Shown here in pieces: positions 22,010 to 33,480 of a DNA stretch of 64,000 nucleotides. Made by a program: the position numbers and the translations under genes. How positions within the stretch are numbered: position 1 is the first letter of the stretch; every line of letters starts with the position of its first letter. The notes beneath the pieces were generated by a model. The model made no database searches, had not been told where the DNA came from, and was given only the letters and a program-made list of their open reading frames with translations. This stretch comes from Dryocosmus kuriphilus (Eukaryota; Arthropoda; Insecta; Hymenoptera; Cynipidae): the NCBI GenBank assembly GCA_038277395.1, contig CM076197.1, forward strand, positions 74,991,348 to 75,055,347, read 5' to 3'.

Positions 22010-22370
22010 AGTCGCATCGAACAATTTCCAGGAATGTCCCTGGTTGAGAATTCTATTGTGACTTCTGTGCTCCCAGCTTCTTAGTCAAAATGAAACGGCT
22101 TTCTAGTACACTTATTTTTTATTTGTTTCACTGGTACTTGCTGAAAATTGAATCTCATAAAATCAGACAGAATAATTTCCAGGACTGACCCTGGTTGAGA
22201 ATTCTGTCATGACTTGCAAATCTTCAATTTCCCTGTCAAAAATGAAACGAATATTGCCAATACCCAATTTCAGAGCGAGAAAGTGGTAGTCTTTATTATT
22301 CCCTCTTGTGAGCTTAGTTCTTAATTTCGGGTCTGAGCCCGGTTGAGAAAGAAACTTTGCTCTGGAGAAA
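22010..22370 (+). repeat. Two to three degenerate tandem units of about 145 bp
   Basis: The segment TTTCCAGGAATGTCCCTGG with TTGAGAATTCT and GTCAAAATGAAACG near 22025-22095 returns near 22170-22245. A weaker third unit (GAGCCCGGTTGAGAA) is near 22336. A 75-codon minus ORF here is a by-product. From 22400 to 22926 nothing further is recognised. Confidence 0.55.
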
Positions 22371-22926
22371 CGCAAACCGACCCTTCTCACTTTGAGACTG
22401 GGTGAGCCAGAATTTGAATTTTATGTGAAATAGGTTAAGTTAGCGAGTAAGAGTATTTAATTTTAATTGATAAAAACCTGATTTAGGCTTATTAATCTCC
22501 TGGAAGTTCACTTTAAGATAGATTGATAGCGTGTGGTATTTCCTATGACTTGGTGCGTTGTCGCAAATCAAGAGGTGTTCCTAGGAACCTCTGCTCCCGA
22601 GATGCGTTCAAGTCGTAATGATTTCCTCGATCGCCGCATATCCCTCAACTGGTACCGGGCTGCATCGGTCCCGATTGGTCCCCCTCTCTCGGGTCTTGAT
22701 TGCGCGCGCGTCTATCGATTTTCCGCTTGCCTTACTGACCTATATTTGTTCGCCTTACTTGGGTTTTGAATGTTATCTGGCTTTATCTTTTATTTTCTTT
22801 TAAATTCGACTCTACTTTGTCTTTCTTATTTTAATATGCATGTTGTTGGCATTTTGATACGTCTCAATACCCAAAGGTGAGGAACGGCAAAAATGGTACA
22901 GAATTGCTCGGCGTGACATGTGCCCA

Positions 22927-23426
22927 NNNNNNNNNNNNNNNNNNNNNNNNNNNNNNNNNNNNNNNNNNNNNNNNNNNNNNNNNNNNNNNNNNNNNNNNNN
23001 NNNNNNNNNNNNNNNNNNNNNNNNNNNNNNNNNNNNNNNNNNNNNNNNNNNNNNNNNNNNNNNNNNNNNNNNNNNNNNNNNNNNNNNNNNNNNNNNNNNN
23101 NNNNNNNNNNNNNNNNNNNNNNNNNNNNNNNNNNNNNNNNNNNNNNNNNNNNNNNNNNNNNNNNNNNNNNNNNNNNNNNNNNNNNNNNNNNNNNNNNNNN
23201 NNNNNNNNNNNNNNNNNNNNNNNNNNNNNNNNNNNNNNNNNNNNNNNNNNNNNNNNNNNNNNNNNNNNNNNNNNNNNNNNNNNNNNNNNNNNNNNNNNNN
23301 NNNNNNNNNNNNNNNNNNNNNNNNNNNNNNNNNNNNNNNNNNNNNNNNNNNNNNNNNNNNNNNNNNNNNNNNNNNNNNNNNNNNNNNNNNNNNNNNNNNN
23401 NNNNNNNNNNNNNNNNNNNNNNNNNN
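22927..23426. other. Assembly gap, 500 N
   Basis: Exactly 500 N, the usual placeholder for a scaffold gap of unknown size. ORFs predicted across it are meaningless. Confidence 1.
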
Positions 23427-23582
23427 CCTTGGCAAAGTATCAGTGGGATTAAATGGGAAGGAGACATGGCCTTTCTGTCCGGACGTGTTTGGGGCCCGCG
23501 CCTTGAAGTTTGTTTATGTTCTTTCCATTACTAGAGTGTATTAGTTCGATTTTGAAGTGAAACTGAAATTAGATCAGAAATT

Positions 23583-25155
23583 ATGACGATCAAAGAAGAG
23601 CTGAAAAAACTATTGTTATCCGTACAAGAAGAAGTAAAAATTAACAAATGTGAAAGTTTGCTTGGTGATTGAAGATACTATGTCCTTAAAAAAAACTCAG
23701 ATGAAAAAATTTTGGAGGAGGTCCAGACTTACAAAAGGAAGTGTTTAATAATAGAAGAAAAGAATGCCCTTTTGCAAAATAAAGTGAGCATCTTGGAAAA
23801 AGGAATTGGGTATATAGACGGTAATGAGTGAGCTAGGAAACATTGTACTCTATAACCCAGGAGCGAAATGCGGTCGCCTACCAGAGCTCGAACATCGGCC
23901 CAAAGTCGGCCCTACTCTGGCAACCGATCTACGGTATGTAGAGTTGGGCCGACTAAGGTGTTTTCAAGCTGTCATGGTCCACGGACGTTGGCAACCGTCG
24001 TCGGCGGCGGGCAAAAAAGCCGACTGTCGGCCCAATTCTGGCCCAAATTTGGGCAACAGTAGGATAAACTGTGACAGATTAGTCGGTTACGACCGTAAGA
24101 ATGCGGTCGATATACTTTGGTTTATTGTTTCAAAAAGACCGTGAAAGTTTACGTTCGGCTCAACTCTGTCCCACGGTTGGGCCGACAGTCAGGTATACAC
24201 TGGTGAATTGATTTTAAATGATTACAATAGCACGGGCGCGCTTCCGACAGGTGGCTGGCGGTAAAAGTGAGCCACAAGTGAAATCAGTCTTCGGGGTCTA
24301 TAAGCAGACGGTTGGTAAACGCCTTTGCCAAGGAGATACCGAGCTATTGTCTTGCGAAAGGTGGAAGACGTCGTCGTCGGCTTGCAAGTTGGGCCGAACA
24401 TTGATTCATTAAGTTGGACCAATGTTTACTCGTCGATGTTTCCCCAAGTTTGGAAACTAGTGGTGTACCAACTTCGGTTCCGTGGTTGGATGAACCTTCT
24501 TAACATTGTTGGGCCAGCCATGGGAAATAGATGGGTTTGCGTTATCATTGCAATAGTTGGGCAGACTACTGGTTCCCAATGGCGGCCCAACCTTTGGTTG
24601 CCAAGGATGGCCCGACGCTTCTTGCCAATTTTGATCAACCTTTGAAAATGAAGGTTGGCAACCACATTGTTGCCCAAGGTTGGGCCTGCTTTATTCTCGT
24701 AGATGGTCCATCTTTGGGACCAAATGTGGGCCGACGTTGAGAAGCCAAAGGCGGTTGACCGTTATCATTTAGCTGGTTGGCCCGACAAGTGGCGCACAAA
24801 GTTGGACCGACGCGGTCTGACGGTTGACCGACCGTGGACCGGCCGTTAATTCGCACCTGGGAACGTGAAGGATGATCCGACTATCAACAACCGTCTCTCT
24901 AATTCAATTAATGCTATTTTTGAGATAGCTAATCTTGACACACTAAATGATTGTATTGAAAAGGTCATTAGGTTTGGAAAGAATAAGGGTACCAGACAAG
25001 TTTTGATTACATTTTTCAAACCCTAAATCCAAAGACAGCATTTTCCAAATGCAAAAAATCTGTGCTCTCAGAGGGTGTCCTTTTCGAATGATCTCACTCG
25101 GGAACACAGAGAAACCCGTAAGAAGCTAAGAGAATATCAGATTAAATTGGAGTGA
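23583..25155 (+). pseudogene. LINE A ORF1 (coiled coil plus RNA-binding region), interrupted
   Basis: The N-terminal part (23583-23855) encodes a Lys/Glu-rich coiled coil, with one internal TGA near 23669 and one frameshift, ending in GNIVLYN. The C-terminal part (24862-25155) encodes INNRLSNSINAIFEIANLD, then RQVLITF and SNDLTREHRETRKKLREYQ. These fit the nucleic-acid-binding domain of LINE ORF1 proteins, in which an NIVLYN-like strand, an IGK-R-VLV-F strand and an LT-RE-R helix are in this order. Bases 23856-24861 are a later insertion. Removing them joins the two parts in frame at an AA dinucleotide. Another frameshift or stop occurs after ITFFKP. Confidence 0.6.
23856..24861. mobile_element. 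1.0-kb inverted-repeat element built of GGCCCAA/TTGGGCC subrepeats
   Basis: The segment begins CCCAGGAGCGAAATGCGG and ends with TTCGCACCTGGG, so the termini are short imperfect inverted repeats (CCCAGGWGCGAAWT). The interior has about 20 scattered copies in both orientations of GGCCCAAC, TTGGGCCGAC and GTTGGCAACC, giving a GC-rich, self-complementary core unlike the AT-rich flanks. It sits cleanly inside LINE A ORF1, with AA on both sides as the only possible target duplication. It encodes nothing; ORFs at 23824-24856 are translations of the repeat. Probably a non-autonomous DNA transposon of unrecognised superfamily. Confidence 0.7.
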
Positions 25156-25488
25156 TTTAGAAGGTCTTCTCATATCAAGGGAAATTGTCTCCTTTTAAAT
25201 AATTACTATTATGATTTATTATCATTAGAGAGGTTACTTGAAGCAAAAAAATATTGGTGATGGACATCAATCGGATGGTGGTGAGTCAGTAGCTTCGACA
25301 AACTCTACAACTAGCAGAGAGAAAGGGGACGCTCCCCTAAAAATCATATAACCTCACGTTGACAACAATAAGAAATCCAAACACAATCATGAGGACAACA
25401 CAATTAGGAATTTTTTACAAGAGAATCCGAAAGAAGGAGAAACCAAGATGTTTCCGAGGGCATGAAGGATGCTTCATCAAAATCATCG

Positions 25489-28400
25489 CCAAAGAACTGT
25501 TTTCTGGAATGCCAGAGGTTTCAAGAATTTGAATGACATTTACAATCATACTACCACTGAGGATATTATATGTGTTAGTGAGACGTAGCTTACCTTGCCC
25601 CCCAAATTGTATATCCTCAACGAAACTCCGACTGTCAAGTGATGTATAGTGTGGCTACAAAGGAATCATCAATGGAAGAGCAAAAGGGAGATCTACTTAT
25701 CATTAAAAACATGAGAAATTTCAAAACAGAAGCTATATGTGTGGCTAATGAATATATTTTTTTTGTCAAAATCGAACATTCTTCTTCTTTTAATATCAGA
25801 TTGGGATCAATAAACTCTAATCCAGGCTCTAATATTGTAAACTTTTTAAATAATATAAATGAAGCGATTTATGATATTTCCTTAAAATAATCAAATTGGC
25901 CTGTAATAATAGGAGGGGATTTTAGTTGTAAAGTTGGATACTTAAATCAATTAGAGGAAGAAACTTTAAATATTAATATGAGCATATTTAGCGTTAGATC
26001 GAGCCTTGACCACGAACAAGATAAAAAGAGACAAATTGATGGTTGAATGTTTTGAAAAAAATGGTTTGTTTGTTTTGAATGGAAGAACTAGAGGTGACTG
26101 ACCAGCTCAATATACCTTCTTTAGAGGGAAAAGCTCATCGATTATTGATTTAGCGTGGATTAATGCCTTGGGTGCTCAAATAGTGGATAATTTCGAATTT
26201 TCGAATGTCCCGACAGGAACCGATCATTTCCCTATAGCGATAACTTTCCTAGCTGACTCGGGATTTAAAAATAATAACACAATAAGTGGTCTTTATTTCA
26301 AATGGGAAAACGAAAAATACGAAAAATATCAAGAAAATATTCAGTACCCCTCGGTTTCTAATTACCAGAACTTAAGGATCGACGATCTTGCAAATAATTT
26401 AATTTAAAACTATCACAGATACAGCAACTCAATTAGGAATGATTGGAACACCTAGTAAAAAGCTTGGTTTTTCAAAGCCATGGTTTTATGAGGATTGTAA
26501 AAAAAGCAAAAGAGAATTAAAGCAAATGTTAAGAAAATGTAAACAGCAAAAATTCAAACAAGATACTTTATTAATTTATACAGGATATAAAAAAAGAACA
26601 TACGAGGTTACTGTTATTAAAATAGAAGACGTATAAAAAACTCTGTTAGACGCTCTTGCGATGGCCAAGGATTCTAAGAAATTTTGGAAGGCAGTTAATA
26701 TTTTCAAACCCAAATTATGAAATACAGATTGTATAGAGATACGTGGGAGATATACCTCCGATATATATATCCTGACCGCGATCCTAATGCTTACATATTA
26801 TCGATTAACGACTCACGAAATCCTTATCTTGACTTTCATATTACTTTCGATGAAACAATTGCAAGTTTAAAGAATTCTAAGTGTAATAAGGCTCCTAGGC
26901 CGGATAGAATTGGCTACGAATTTTAAAAAAATTTACCCGGAAATCTCATACTGTATTTAAATTCTTTATTTAATAAAATAATAGATGAAGAGAAAGTTCC
27001 AAAATCGTAGTCGCAAACTTATGTCAAAATGTTATTAAAAAAAGGGGAAAATAATGATCCTTCCAACTACCGTCCCCACTCATTTAGTCAAATGTATCAC
27101 AAAAATCTTCACACAAATTGTTTCAAAGAGGCTAATAGGTTGGGTTGAAGAGTTTCATCTTTTACCTGAGTGGCAGACGGGTTTCAGAGGGGGGGGAGGA
27201 GTGGCTGTATAGACAACGTGTTTACTCTTAACTCAATTATCCAAAATCGCCTGAGGTTAAGCAGAGGAAAAGTTTATGTATTATTTGTTGATTTTAAAGA
27301 AGCTTTTCCCTATTTTAATCATAAAATCTAACGGAAAAAAATACTGTCAAAAGGATGTGGATCGAAATTCGCCAGAATGATAATGGATTTTCACTCGAAG
27401 GCTAATGTAGCAGTTAAGGGGGAGTAAGAGTAAACATTATGAAGGGAGTTATGAAGGGAGAAGTCTTCAGTTCTACGATACTTATTCCTTAACTTGTTAA
27501 TCGCTGACTTAGAGGAATTTTTGCTTGCTAAAGGTATCAGAGGTGTATCGTTGGACCATTTAATTGAAATTTTGCTTCTCGCTTACGCGGATAACTTGAC
27601 TATCTTTGCTGATTCCCTTTTGGGAATGAGGAGGATTCTTGAAGGATTATATGAATATTATAAGATAAACAACTTGGAGGTCAATTTAGATAAGAAGAAA
27701 ATTGTAATTTTCAGAAAGGGATGCCATGGTCATAATAAAAGGCATCCACCTTTTATGTATGGTGGACGCAAAGTGGAAATTGTTAAGGGTTATACTTATC
27801 TAGGCACATCTTTCAGACAATGTGCGATTTTTGCAAATTCAATGAATGCGGCTACAAGTAAATCTAGTATAGCTTTAAACTCTACGATTTCTCTGATTCA
27901 TGGTTTGAAACTTGACTTTTGGAACCCTATTGTTCGATTTTTTCAAAGCCTTGTAACAAGCTTCTTAATGTACGGTGCTTACATATGGAGTCCGCGATAC
28001 TTTGAGTCAGTTGAAAAAATTCAGACAACATTTTTTAAGAGAATCCTTCATGCACCAAAAAGTACTGGAGGATATGCAATTAGATTAGAAGTTGGTGCTT
28101 CTCAGCTGGCGGTTCGAGTTTTTGGTTTAATTTTTAATTGGATTGAGAAATTCTTGAAGAAGCCTGATGATCTATACCCTAAAAAATGTTATTTAACATT
28201 AAGGATCTAGATCAATTTGAAACAGTCGGATTTAATAAACAAAAATATAGTTGGGCTCACCAGGTCAAGAAAATGTTTTTGCAAATGGGGGCGGGGCACG
28301 AATTGGAATCTCTTTCTCTTTACTCTTTGCAAGGCCATCAAATATCTTGGATAAGAAGGTATGTTGAAAGGTTTCACCAGATAGATATGCAGAGGGCCAA

Positions 28401-28799
28401 GTCGTCCTCGGCTCTCATACTTTATTCACACCTGACTTTGCAGGATGGGCCCCAGAAGTATTTAACTGCAAGAATTCCGCTTAGATTTATCAAAGAAATT
28501 GCTCAACTGCGTTTAATTAACAGATTTCAGGCTAGTATTAATAAAAAAAAGTAACGTCTACAGGATAGGTTTTATATATGATTGTAATTACTGCTATCAG
28601 GATATTTGTAACTCCGAAGAAGTATATCATTTATTAATAGAATGTCATGGTTTTACTACCGAAAGACATTTATATATAAGTGAGAGTACAGATGTGGAGG
28701 AACTGAGAAATACCTGGTATCAAATTTTGGATAATCCTGAAGCTAGAGATATTAGAAAGGCAAATATATTTATAATTCAGATTTTTGAAGGTGTATAAT
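25489..28799 (+). pseudogene. LINE A ORF2: endonuclease and reverse transcriptase, inactivated
   Basis: AP-endonuclease pieces appear in order: VFWNARGFKNL and ICVSET (about 25498-25590), VIIGGDFSCK (about 25903-25935), and GTDHFPIAIT (about 26218-26245). Reverse-transcriptase pieces follow: KCNKAPRPDRIG (26880), a SNYRP block (27060), VLFVDFKEAF (27275), and LLAYADNLTIFA (27574-27609), where the catalytic YxDD is YADN. The thumb and connection regions (NLEVNLDKKK, YTYLGTSF, LMYGAYIWS) are open for 238 codons (27494-28210). The tail ends in a C-x2-C-x(n)-H-x4-C cluster (CNYCYQ, YHLLIECHG; about 28580-28655). At least eight stops or shifts interrupt the frame. The Asp to Asn change would by itself kill polymerase activity. 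Confidence 0.75.
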
Positions 28800-28902
28800 T
28801 TGAAAATAGTTTGGAAATTATGTAATGATAATTATTACTATTTTAAGCTGCAACTTCTTTGTATGAATCAGTGATTCTTATGCAAATAAAGAATATGTAT
28901 AC

Positions 28903-28956
28903 ACATATATTATTATATATACATTATATATATATATTATATAATTATATAAAATA
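28903..28956. repeat. AT-rich microsatellite
   Basis: Runs of TATA/ATAT between the LINE A 3' end and the next foldback element. Confidence 0.8.
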
Positions 28957-28965
28957 TAATTTTGG

Positions 28966-30428
28966 GTACAATTGAGCCGCCGGATTAAACAACTCGCGGA
29001 GCGCTCGAACGCGAGTAACAGAATTGATCGCAGTGTTGATTCTGGAAATAACTCGTCTTCGGATTTTGACGACTGATGCTCGGAGAGAATTTTATTGCGC
29101 ATATTTTTTTTGTAAATAAACCCAATTTCAATCTGTTTTTGTTTTCAAGTTATTTAAAGAAAAATTCCATTTCTAACGTGAAAAATTTTAATGCATTTTT
29201 TCATTTCAAACTGTCGTACATTCGTCTAGTTTTAATATTTCTTGCTAAAAGTTTTACACAATATTCTTTAACCAATGGTACGAACTTCAGAGAATTTACA
29301 AAGTTTTCAAAACATTTCAGGCTGGTGTATCGAATTTTATTTTTATATTCTCGTAAATCTGATCTTTATTCGTTCAAACAAAAAAAGTGAGAACGAAGCT
29401 TCGAGTTATTAAAACTTTAAGCGAAAAAAAACTTCTTTAGACTCCAAGGAATCTTTCTAGAAAGTTTTAGACCTTTAACGATTATAGGAAAAAGTTAGGA
29501 CGTTTTGAAGAATTGATTCACGGCGTGAATCATACCGCCGCCAAAGCGCTGTCGGCTACTGATCGATATTTGTTTATACTCCACATGTAGATGATTTTGC
29601 AAAGAAAATTATTTAAAGAGATATCGTAAATATTATTATTATAAAATGATAACTATACATGTGCAGAATAAGCTGCAAAAATTTCAGCCTGATCAGTGCA
29701 ATAGTTTTTTCTTCATATCATGTCAACCAAGTGAAAAAACGTTGTTTCGAGAAAAACGCGATTCACTTTTTTTTAGGAAATCGACCGAAAATTCTCTCTT
29801 TTGGGAAAAAAACCTCTTATCGTTGATCAACGATGCTTGCTCCACATACTCTTCTGCTTTTTCATAAAATTGATTTTGTAAAATTAATTTCTTGAAAAGA
29901 AATGGGGAACTATCCCCTTAAAGGTCTGAATATTTCCGGAAAAACTTCCTTGAAGTCTAAAGAAATTTGCCTTCGCTGAAAGCTTTGATAATCTGAAACT
30001 TCCTCACTCATCTTTTTTGATTGAACGAATGCATCTCAGATTTCCGAGAAAATAAAAGTAAAATTCGATACATCACCCTGCAACGTTCCGAAAACTTTCT
30101 AAATGTCCTGATGCTCGTAAAATTGGTCAGAGAATTTTGTGTAAAACTTTCAGCAAGGAATTTTAAAATCTGCAGAATATACGGTAATGTGAAGTGAAAA
30201 AAGCGATTAAAATTGTTCACGTTAGAAATTGCATTTTTCTTCAATGACTTGAAAACAAAAACAGCTAGACATTTGATTTATTTACGAAAAAGATGTGCAA
30301 TAAATTCTCTACGAGCAGCAGTCACCAAAATCCAAATTCGAGCCATTTCCAAAATCAGCACTGCCGACCATAATTTTCGTCGCGTTCGAGCCCTCTGCGA
30401 GTTGTTTGATCCGGGGGCTCAATTGTAC
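28966..30428. mobile_element. Foldback element with two diverged arms of about 530 bp
   Basis: The left end reads GTACAATTGAGCC; the right end reads GGCTCAATTGTAC. Inverted similarity continues through CAACTCGCGGAGCGCTCGAA, a TTGTAAATAAA segment and TCTAACGTGAA to about 29500 on the left and 29895 on the right. The arms have clearly diverged, so the insertion is old. The spacer of about 0.4 kb has no recognised gene. Each arm keeps an open frame in mirrored position: 29076-29390 on the plus strand and 30008-30244 on the minus strand. Their products align with each other over about 75 residues (for example ISNVKNFNAFFHF against ISNVNNFNRFFHF). Confidence 0.7.
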
Positions 30429-30444
30429 ACCCCTCAGATGAAAA

Positions 30445-30570
30445 GAACTTTTAAAATAAATACCCTGAAGTTTTCTGTATCTATGAATATCAGATTTTGT
30501 GTAATATATTAGAGCTTGATTCCAAATATACGTTTATTCAGTTAACATATATATTAGTATCTTCTATAAA
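30445..30570 (+). repeat. Dispersed repeat module, copy 2
   Basis: TACCCTGAAGTTTTCTGTATC, a TATGAATATCAG segment and TAATATATTAGAGCTTGATT match the modules at 12090-12185 (minus) and 37590-37690 (plus). It directly abuts the right end of the foldback element. Confidence 0.5.
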
Positions 30571-31193
30571 TCAACATCTTAAAAATAATATATAATTGTT
30601 TAATTTTGCTTCTATTTCGATGTTTGAAATGTAACTTGCTTTCCTCAAAGGCCATCATCAACCTCTAAAAATTATTTTATCGGAAAAAGAAAAAAAAAAG
30701 TGGTAACTTCTTTTTTTAGAGAAAGGAATAATTTCAGGAAGGAATTATCCTGAAATTGTTTTAAACTAAAAAACTGACTTTTCCCTCTAATACAGTTGTT
30801 AACATTTCGGGACTTATAACATCAAAAACTGTGCTTCCATCGAAAACAAACTTTCGATACCTCTCTCCTTTTAGATACATTTTTTTTATTTAAAAGTAAA
30901 TTGAGGTTTTTATCTAAATTTCTCTAAGTCCAGGAAAAATTATTACGATTTTCTTTGCATCCGGGCCTCATTTTTAGCGTGAATGACTTTGGTCATTAAT
31001 TATTTTAAAACACAAGGTGTTAAGAATGGTGTGATAAAAAACTAACACCTAATACAAGTAGCCTGGCGTATTTACAATATACACAATATAGCCTTCTTGT
31101 TGTTTCAATATGGTGAATTTAGATACAATTGTCTTCTCTTATTAACCTTCTCTATTCTTTTACCATCTTCTATATTTATAACTTTTTTTTAAG

Positions 31194-31231
<38 letters not shown>

Positions 31232-31400
31232 TGTGATATTTCAATTGTTGCAACACACAAGAATCGCGACTTTCCGTATTTAACTTAAAAATTGGCACTT
31301 CTGGGGTCACACAAGCGCTCCATGGCTCGTTTCATTTTTTATAATTTTCGTACTGTAATTTAAGGCTGATTCGCTTTCTTTTTCTTCTGTAATACTTTTT
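30570..31400. other. No gene seen; (TA)n at 31195-31227
   Basis: AT-rich sequence. A (TA)n tract of about 15 units ends in ATATACATATTGTGATAT (31213-31233), whose exact reverse complement recurs near 33143-33160. Confidence 0.5.
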
Positions 31401-31403
31401 CAG

Positions 31404-31545
31404 AGATGAACGTTATTTCCACGAAGATCAACGCCATCTGGAGGACAAAGGAATCATCGATACCCAAGGAGACGTCCGAAGAATTCGCCTGATGCCTTTC
31501 AACTCTAGGATTTTGAATATTACCGCCGACTCTCCCTCGCCTTGA
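31404..31545 (+). CDS. Candidate terminal exon, 46 codons, unknown protein
   Basis: A strong acceptor (TTTCTTCTGTAATACTTTTTCAG ending at 31403, a long pyrimidine tract plus CAG) is followed by an open frame of 46 codons that begins DERYFHEDQRHLEDKG and ends LNITADSPSP before TGA at 31543. Base composition is balanced and coding-like, unlike the surroundings. No family recognised. It could be the last exon of a host gene whose upstream exons are out of view, or the 3' end of a retroelement polyprotein preceding the LTR-like segment at 31690. No polyadenylation signal is obvious before 31690. Confidence 0.35.
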
Positions 31546-31690
31546 TGATTCAACGTGCGTCCCTGCATCGCGTCATCACGGCTTGAGAAGGATCCGAAGG
31601 TCAATCTCCAGCACTGCTAGCGAGACCTCTGTAGCCCCGGGCCCGACCTATATTTTATATCGATTATATTTTTCTGTGAAAGACCCCTAT

Positions 31691-33070
31691 TGTTACGGGT
31701 GAGCTTGGGATGCGTTTATTAAGTACTGTCTGTATTTTCCTCGCAAGACTCTTATTATTTCGGGAGAGCCTGGAATGCAATAAGTATGATCGGAGAGGAA
31801 AGGCCTTGGTTCCGCCATCGATTTATGTTTCAATATTTGGCAGTTAGCAGGAGAGCATTTTTGTAATCTTTCATACTTCGCGCCTCTATGTAACTTGCGA
31901 CATTCCTCCATGCAAATTTCGACCAATCAGCGTCGAGCTCAGTCCAAGTGGCTGCCAGACCGAGTATATAAATAAAAGCGCAGGGGGTCGCTCGCTCTCT
32001 TCCGTCCGTGATTCTCGAAGCTAAAGTTACCTTTTAGTTGACAGCCCCCCTTTGTTCGCGAGGACGCGTAAAGTCTATGAGAAGTGCCCACCTCAACATC
32101 TTCGTTTGCACAACGATTCAGCCAGTAAAGTACTTCTGTTCCTTTATGGTAAGACCTCTGTTCACGTGGCTACTTATCGTTGCGAGTTAATTTTGCTGAT
32201 TTATAAAATTCTATCGAGCATGTTAACACAGCATTTCATCACACATTTGGTTTCTTGCTGTGTTTTAATGTTGCCGATTTTGATTTTCCCTTACATATTT
32301 ACTGAATTGTTGTTTTTTTGCATAACTGATTATGTTTACTTTTACTGAATTATTGATTTTGCCCTGTATTGCTGATATTGTTCCGAATTTATCTGAAATG
32401 TTAGTCCCTATCTAATTGCTTTTCCCAGTTTTGTGATTCGCTGAATTCCCTATTTCATTGCTGATTCCCAACTAAATCTAAAATTGCATTTGAGGTTAAT
32501 TTTTTAATTGAGCCATGGAATGTGAGCTGATGGAGCATTAGTTTTAATTATTAGATTCTTTTCTTTGGGAATTTTGTTCAAATCATTTATTTTCTGTTAA
32601 TTCAAGTGTGCCTGGTAGGTATTTGTCTCTTCGAGAAACGATTTGATTGTTCGCATTAAACTAAAAATTTTGATTTATGTCCATTTCTTTTGAATAAACT
32701 AATTGTTGAATTTTAATATAAATACTGTTGAGTAATGATTTCTTTAGAATAAGAAAACCTGTGACGAATAAAACCGCTCCCCTCTACGAAAATGGGTTTC
32801 ATCGTGCTAGTCGAACAAATTCCCGATACAATATATTTCAGAAAGTTATTTGAGTTTGTGATTCAGTTGAGTAAATTGCTGTTTGACGCAACGCCCCCGT
32901 TATTTGTAATTAGTTGGCTAATGAAAGTCCTGGTTAGGTTTAGTTCCTTTTCTTGTTGGCCAAGAATGTTTAGATTACGTAAAATTATTTAGTTGGTTGG
33001 TCGGAAAAATCCCAACTATTTCCTTTTTGTATTGAGTTTAATGATCCACGTAAGATCTGGGGCCCGGCAA
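31691..33070 (+). promoter_or_regulatory. LTR-like promoter region (TGTTACGGG start, CCAAT and TATA boxes)
   Basis: The segment opens with TGTTACGGG, a start typical of insect Gypsy-type LTRs. It has a CCAAT box at 31923-31927 and a TATA box, TATATAAATA, at 31965-31974. A pyrimidine-rich stretch GCTCGCTCTCTTCCGTCC follows about 25-35 bases later, where transcription could start. A good splice donor (TTTATG|GTAAGA) lies at 32149. A possible 3' end is GGGGCCCGGCA near 33067, but no matching target duplication and no second LTR are visible in the window. It may be a solo LTR or a host promoter with first exon and intron. The ORFs here are AT-rich and not convincing. Confidence 0.4.
31965..31974 (+). 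promoter_or_regulatory. TATA box with upstream CCAAT box
   Basis: TATATAAATA preceded 38 bases upstream by CCAAT. A start site near 31995-32005 is expected. Confidence 0.6.
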
Positions 33071-33189
33071 GATTTTTTTTAGTATTTCGTATAAATCCTG
33101 AAACTTAGTGCCGAAGGTAGATTATTTATTCAAGAAAAATAATAATATCACAATATGTATATAGCTCTAAATAGAGATATATTTTCATT

Positions 33190-33480
33190 AATTAGTTAGT
33201 AGCCTTGCGACAACGAATTGCTGAATATTTCGATTAATCCAATCAGCAGTTTTTGACTAATCTTTACTGGCTCACATTGCTTTAATTGAATTAGTGAAAT
33301 TTCACTAATTTAGATTTAGAGCGCATAAGACGCATTTTGTTTACACAGGAAACTTTTTCTGAAAAATCTCACTATTTGAAATAGTCCAATTCTTATGGCA
33401 ATTATCTGTCATATTATATAGATGATTCTTAATAATACAATTTTAAATGCAACTCGCATTCGGTAGGTAAAAGTTTTATC
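33190..33480 (+). repeat. Dispersed repeat, second module of the composite repeat
   Basis: Contains AATTTCACTAATTTAGATTT followed by AGAGCGCATAAG and TTCTTATGGCAATTATCTGTC, matching 39120-39300 and, less closely, 10400-10530. The flanks to 34100 show no gene. Confidence 0.55.

Larger units (their letters stand above)
23427..28890 (+). mobile_element. Non-LTR retrotransposon (LINE A), decayed, interrupted by another element
   Basis: After the gap, a short leader is followed by an ORF1 remnant (23583-25155) and an ORF2 remnant with AP endonuclease, reverse transcriptase and a C-terminal Cys/His cluster (about 25489-28799). The order and the C-terminal extension point to the CR1/L2/Jockey side of the LINE tree, but the clade is not settled. 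Stops, frameshifts and a changed catalytic motif make it inactive. The 3' end is near 28890 (CAAATAAAGAATATG) just before an AT repeat. The 5' end may lie in or beyond the gap. A 1.0-kb foreign element interrupts ORF1. Confidence 0.75.

Noticed and set aside
22812..23544. Several ORFs of 190-213 codons across the first N gap
   Set aside because: They consist almost wholly of X from 500 N and are artefacts; the same holds for ORFs at 52589-53144.
23824..24856. Gene candidates in the GC-rich block
   Set aside because: All frames read through GGCCCAA/TTGGGCC subrepeats of an inserted non-coding element.
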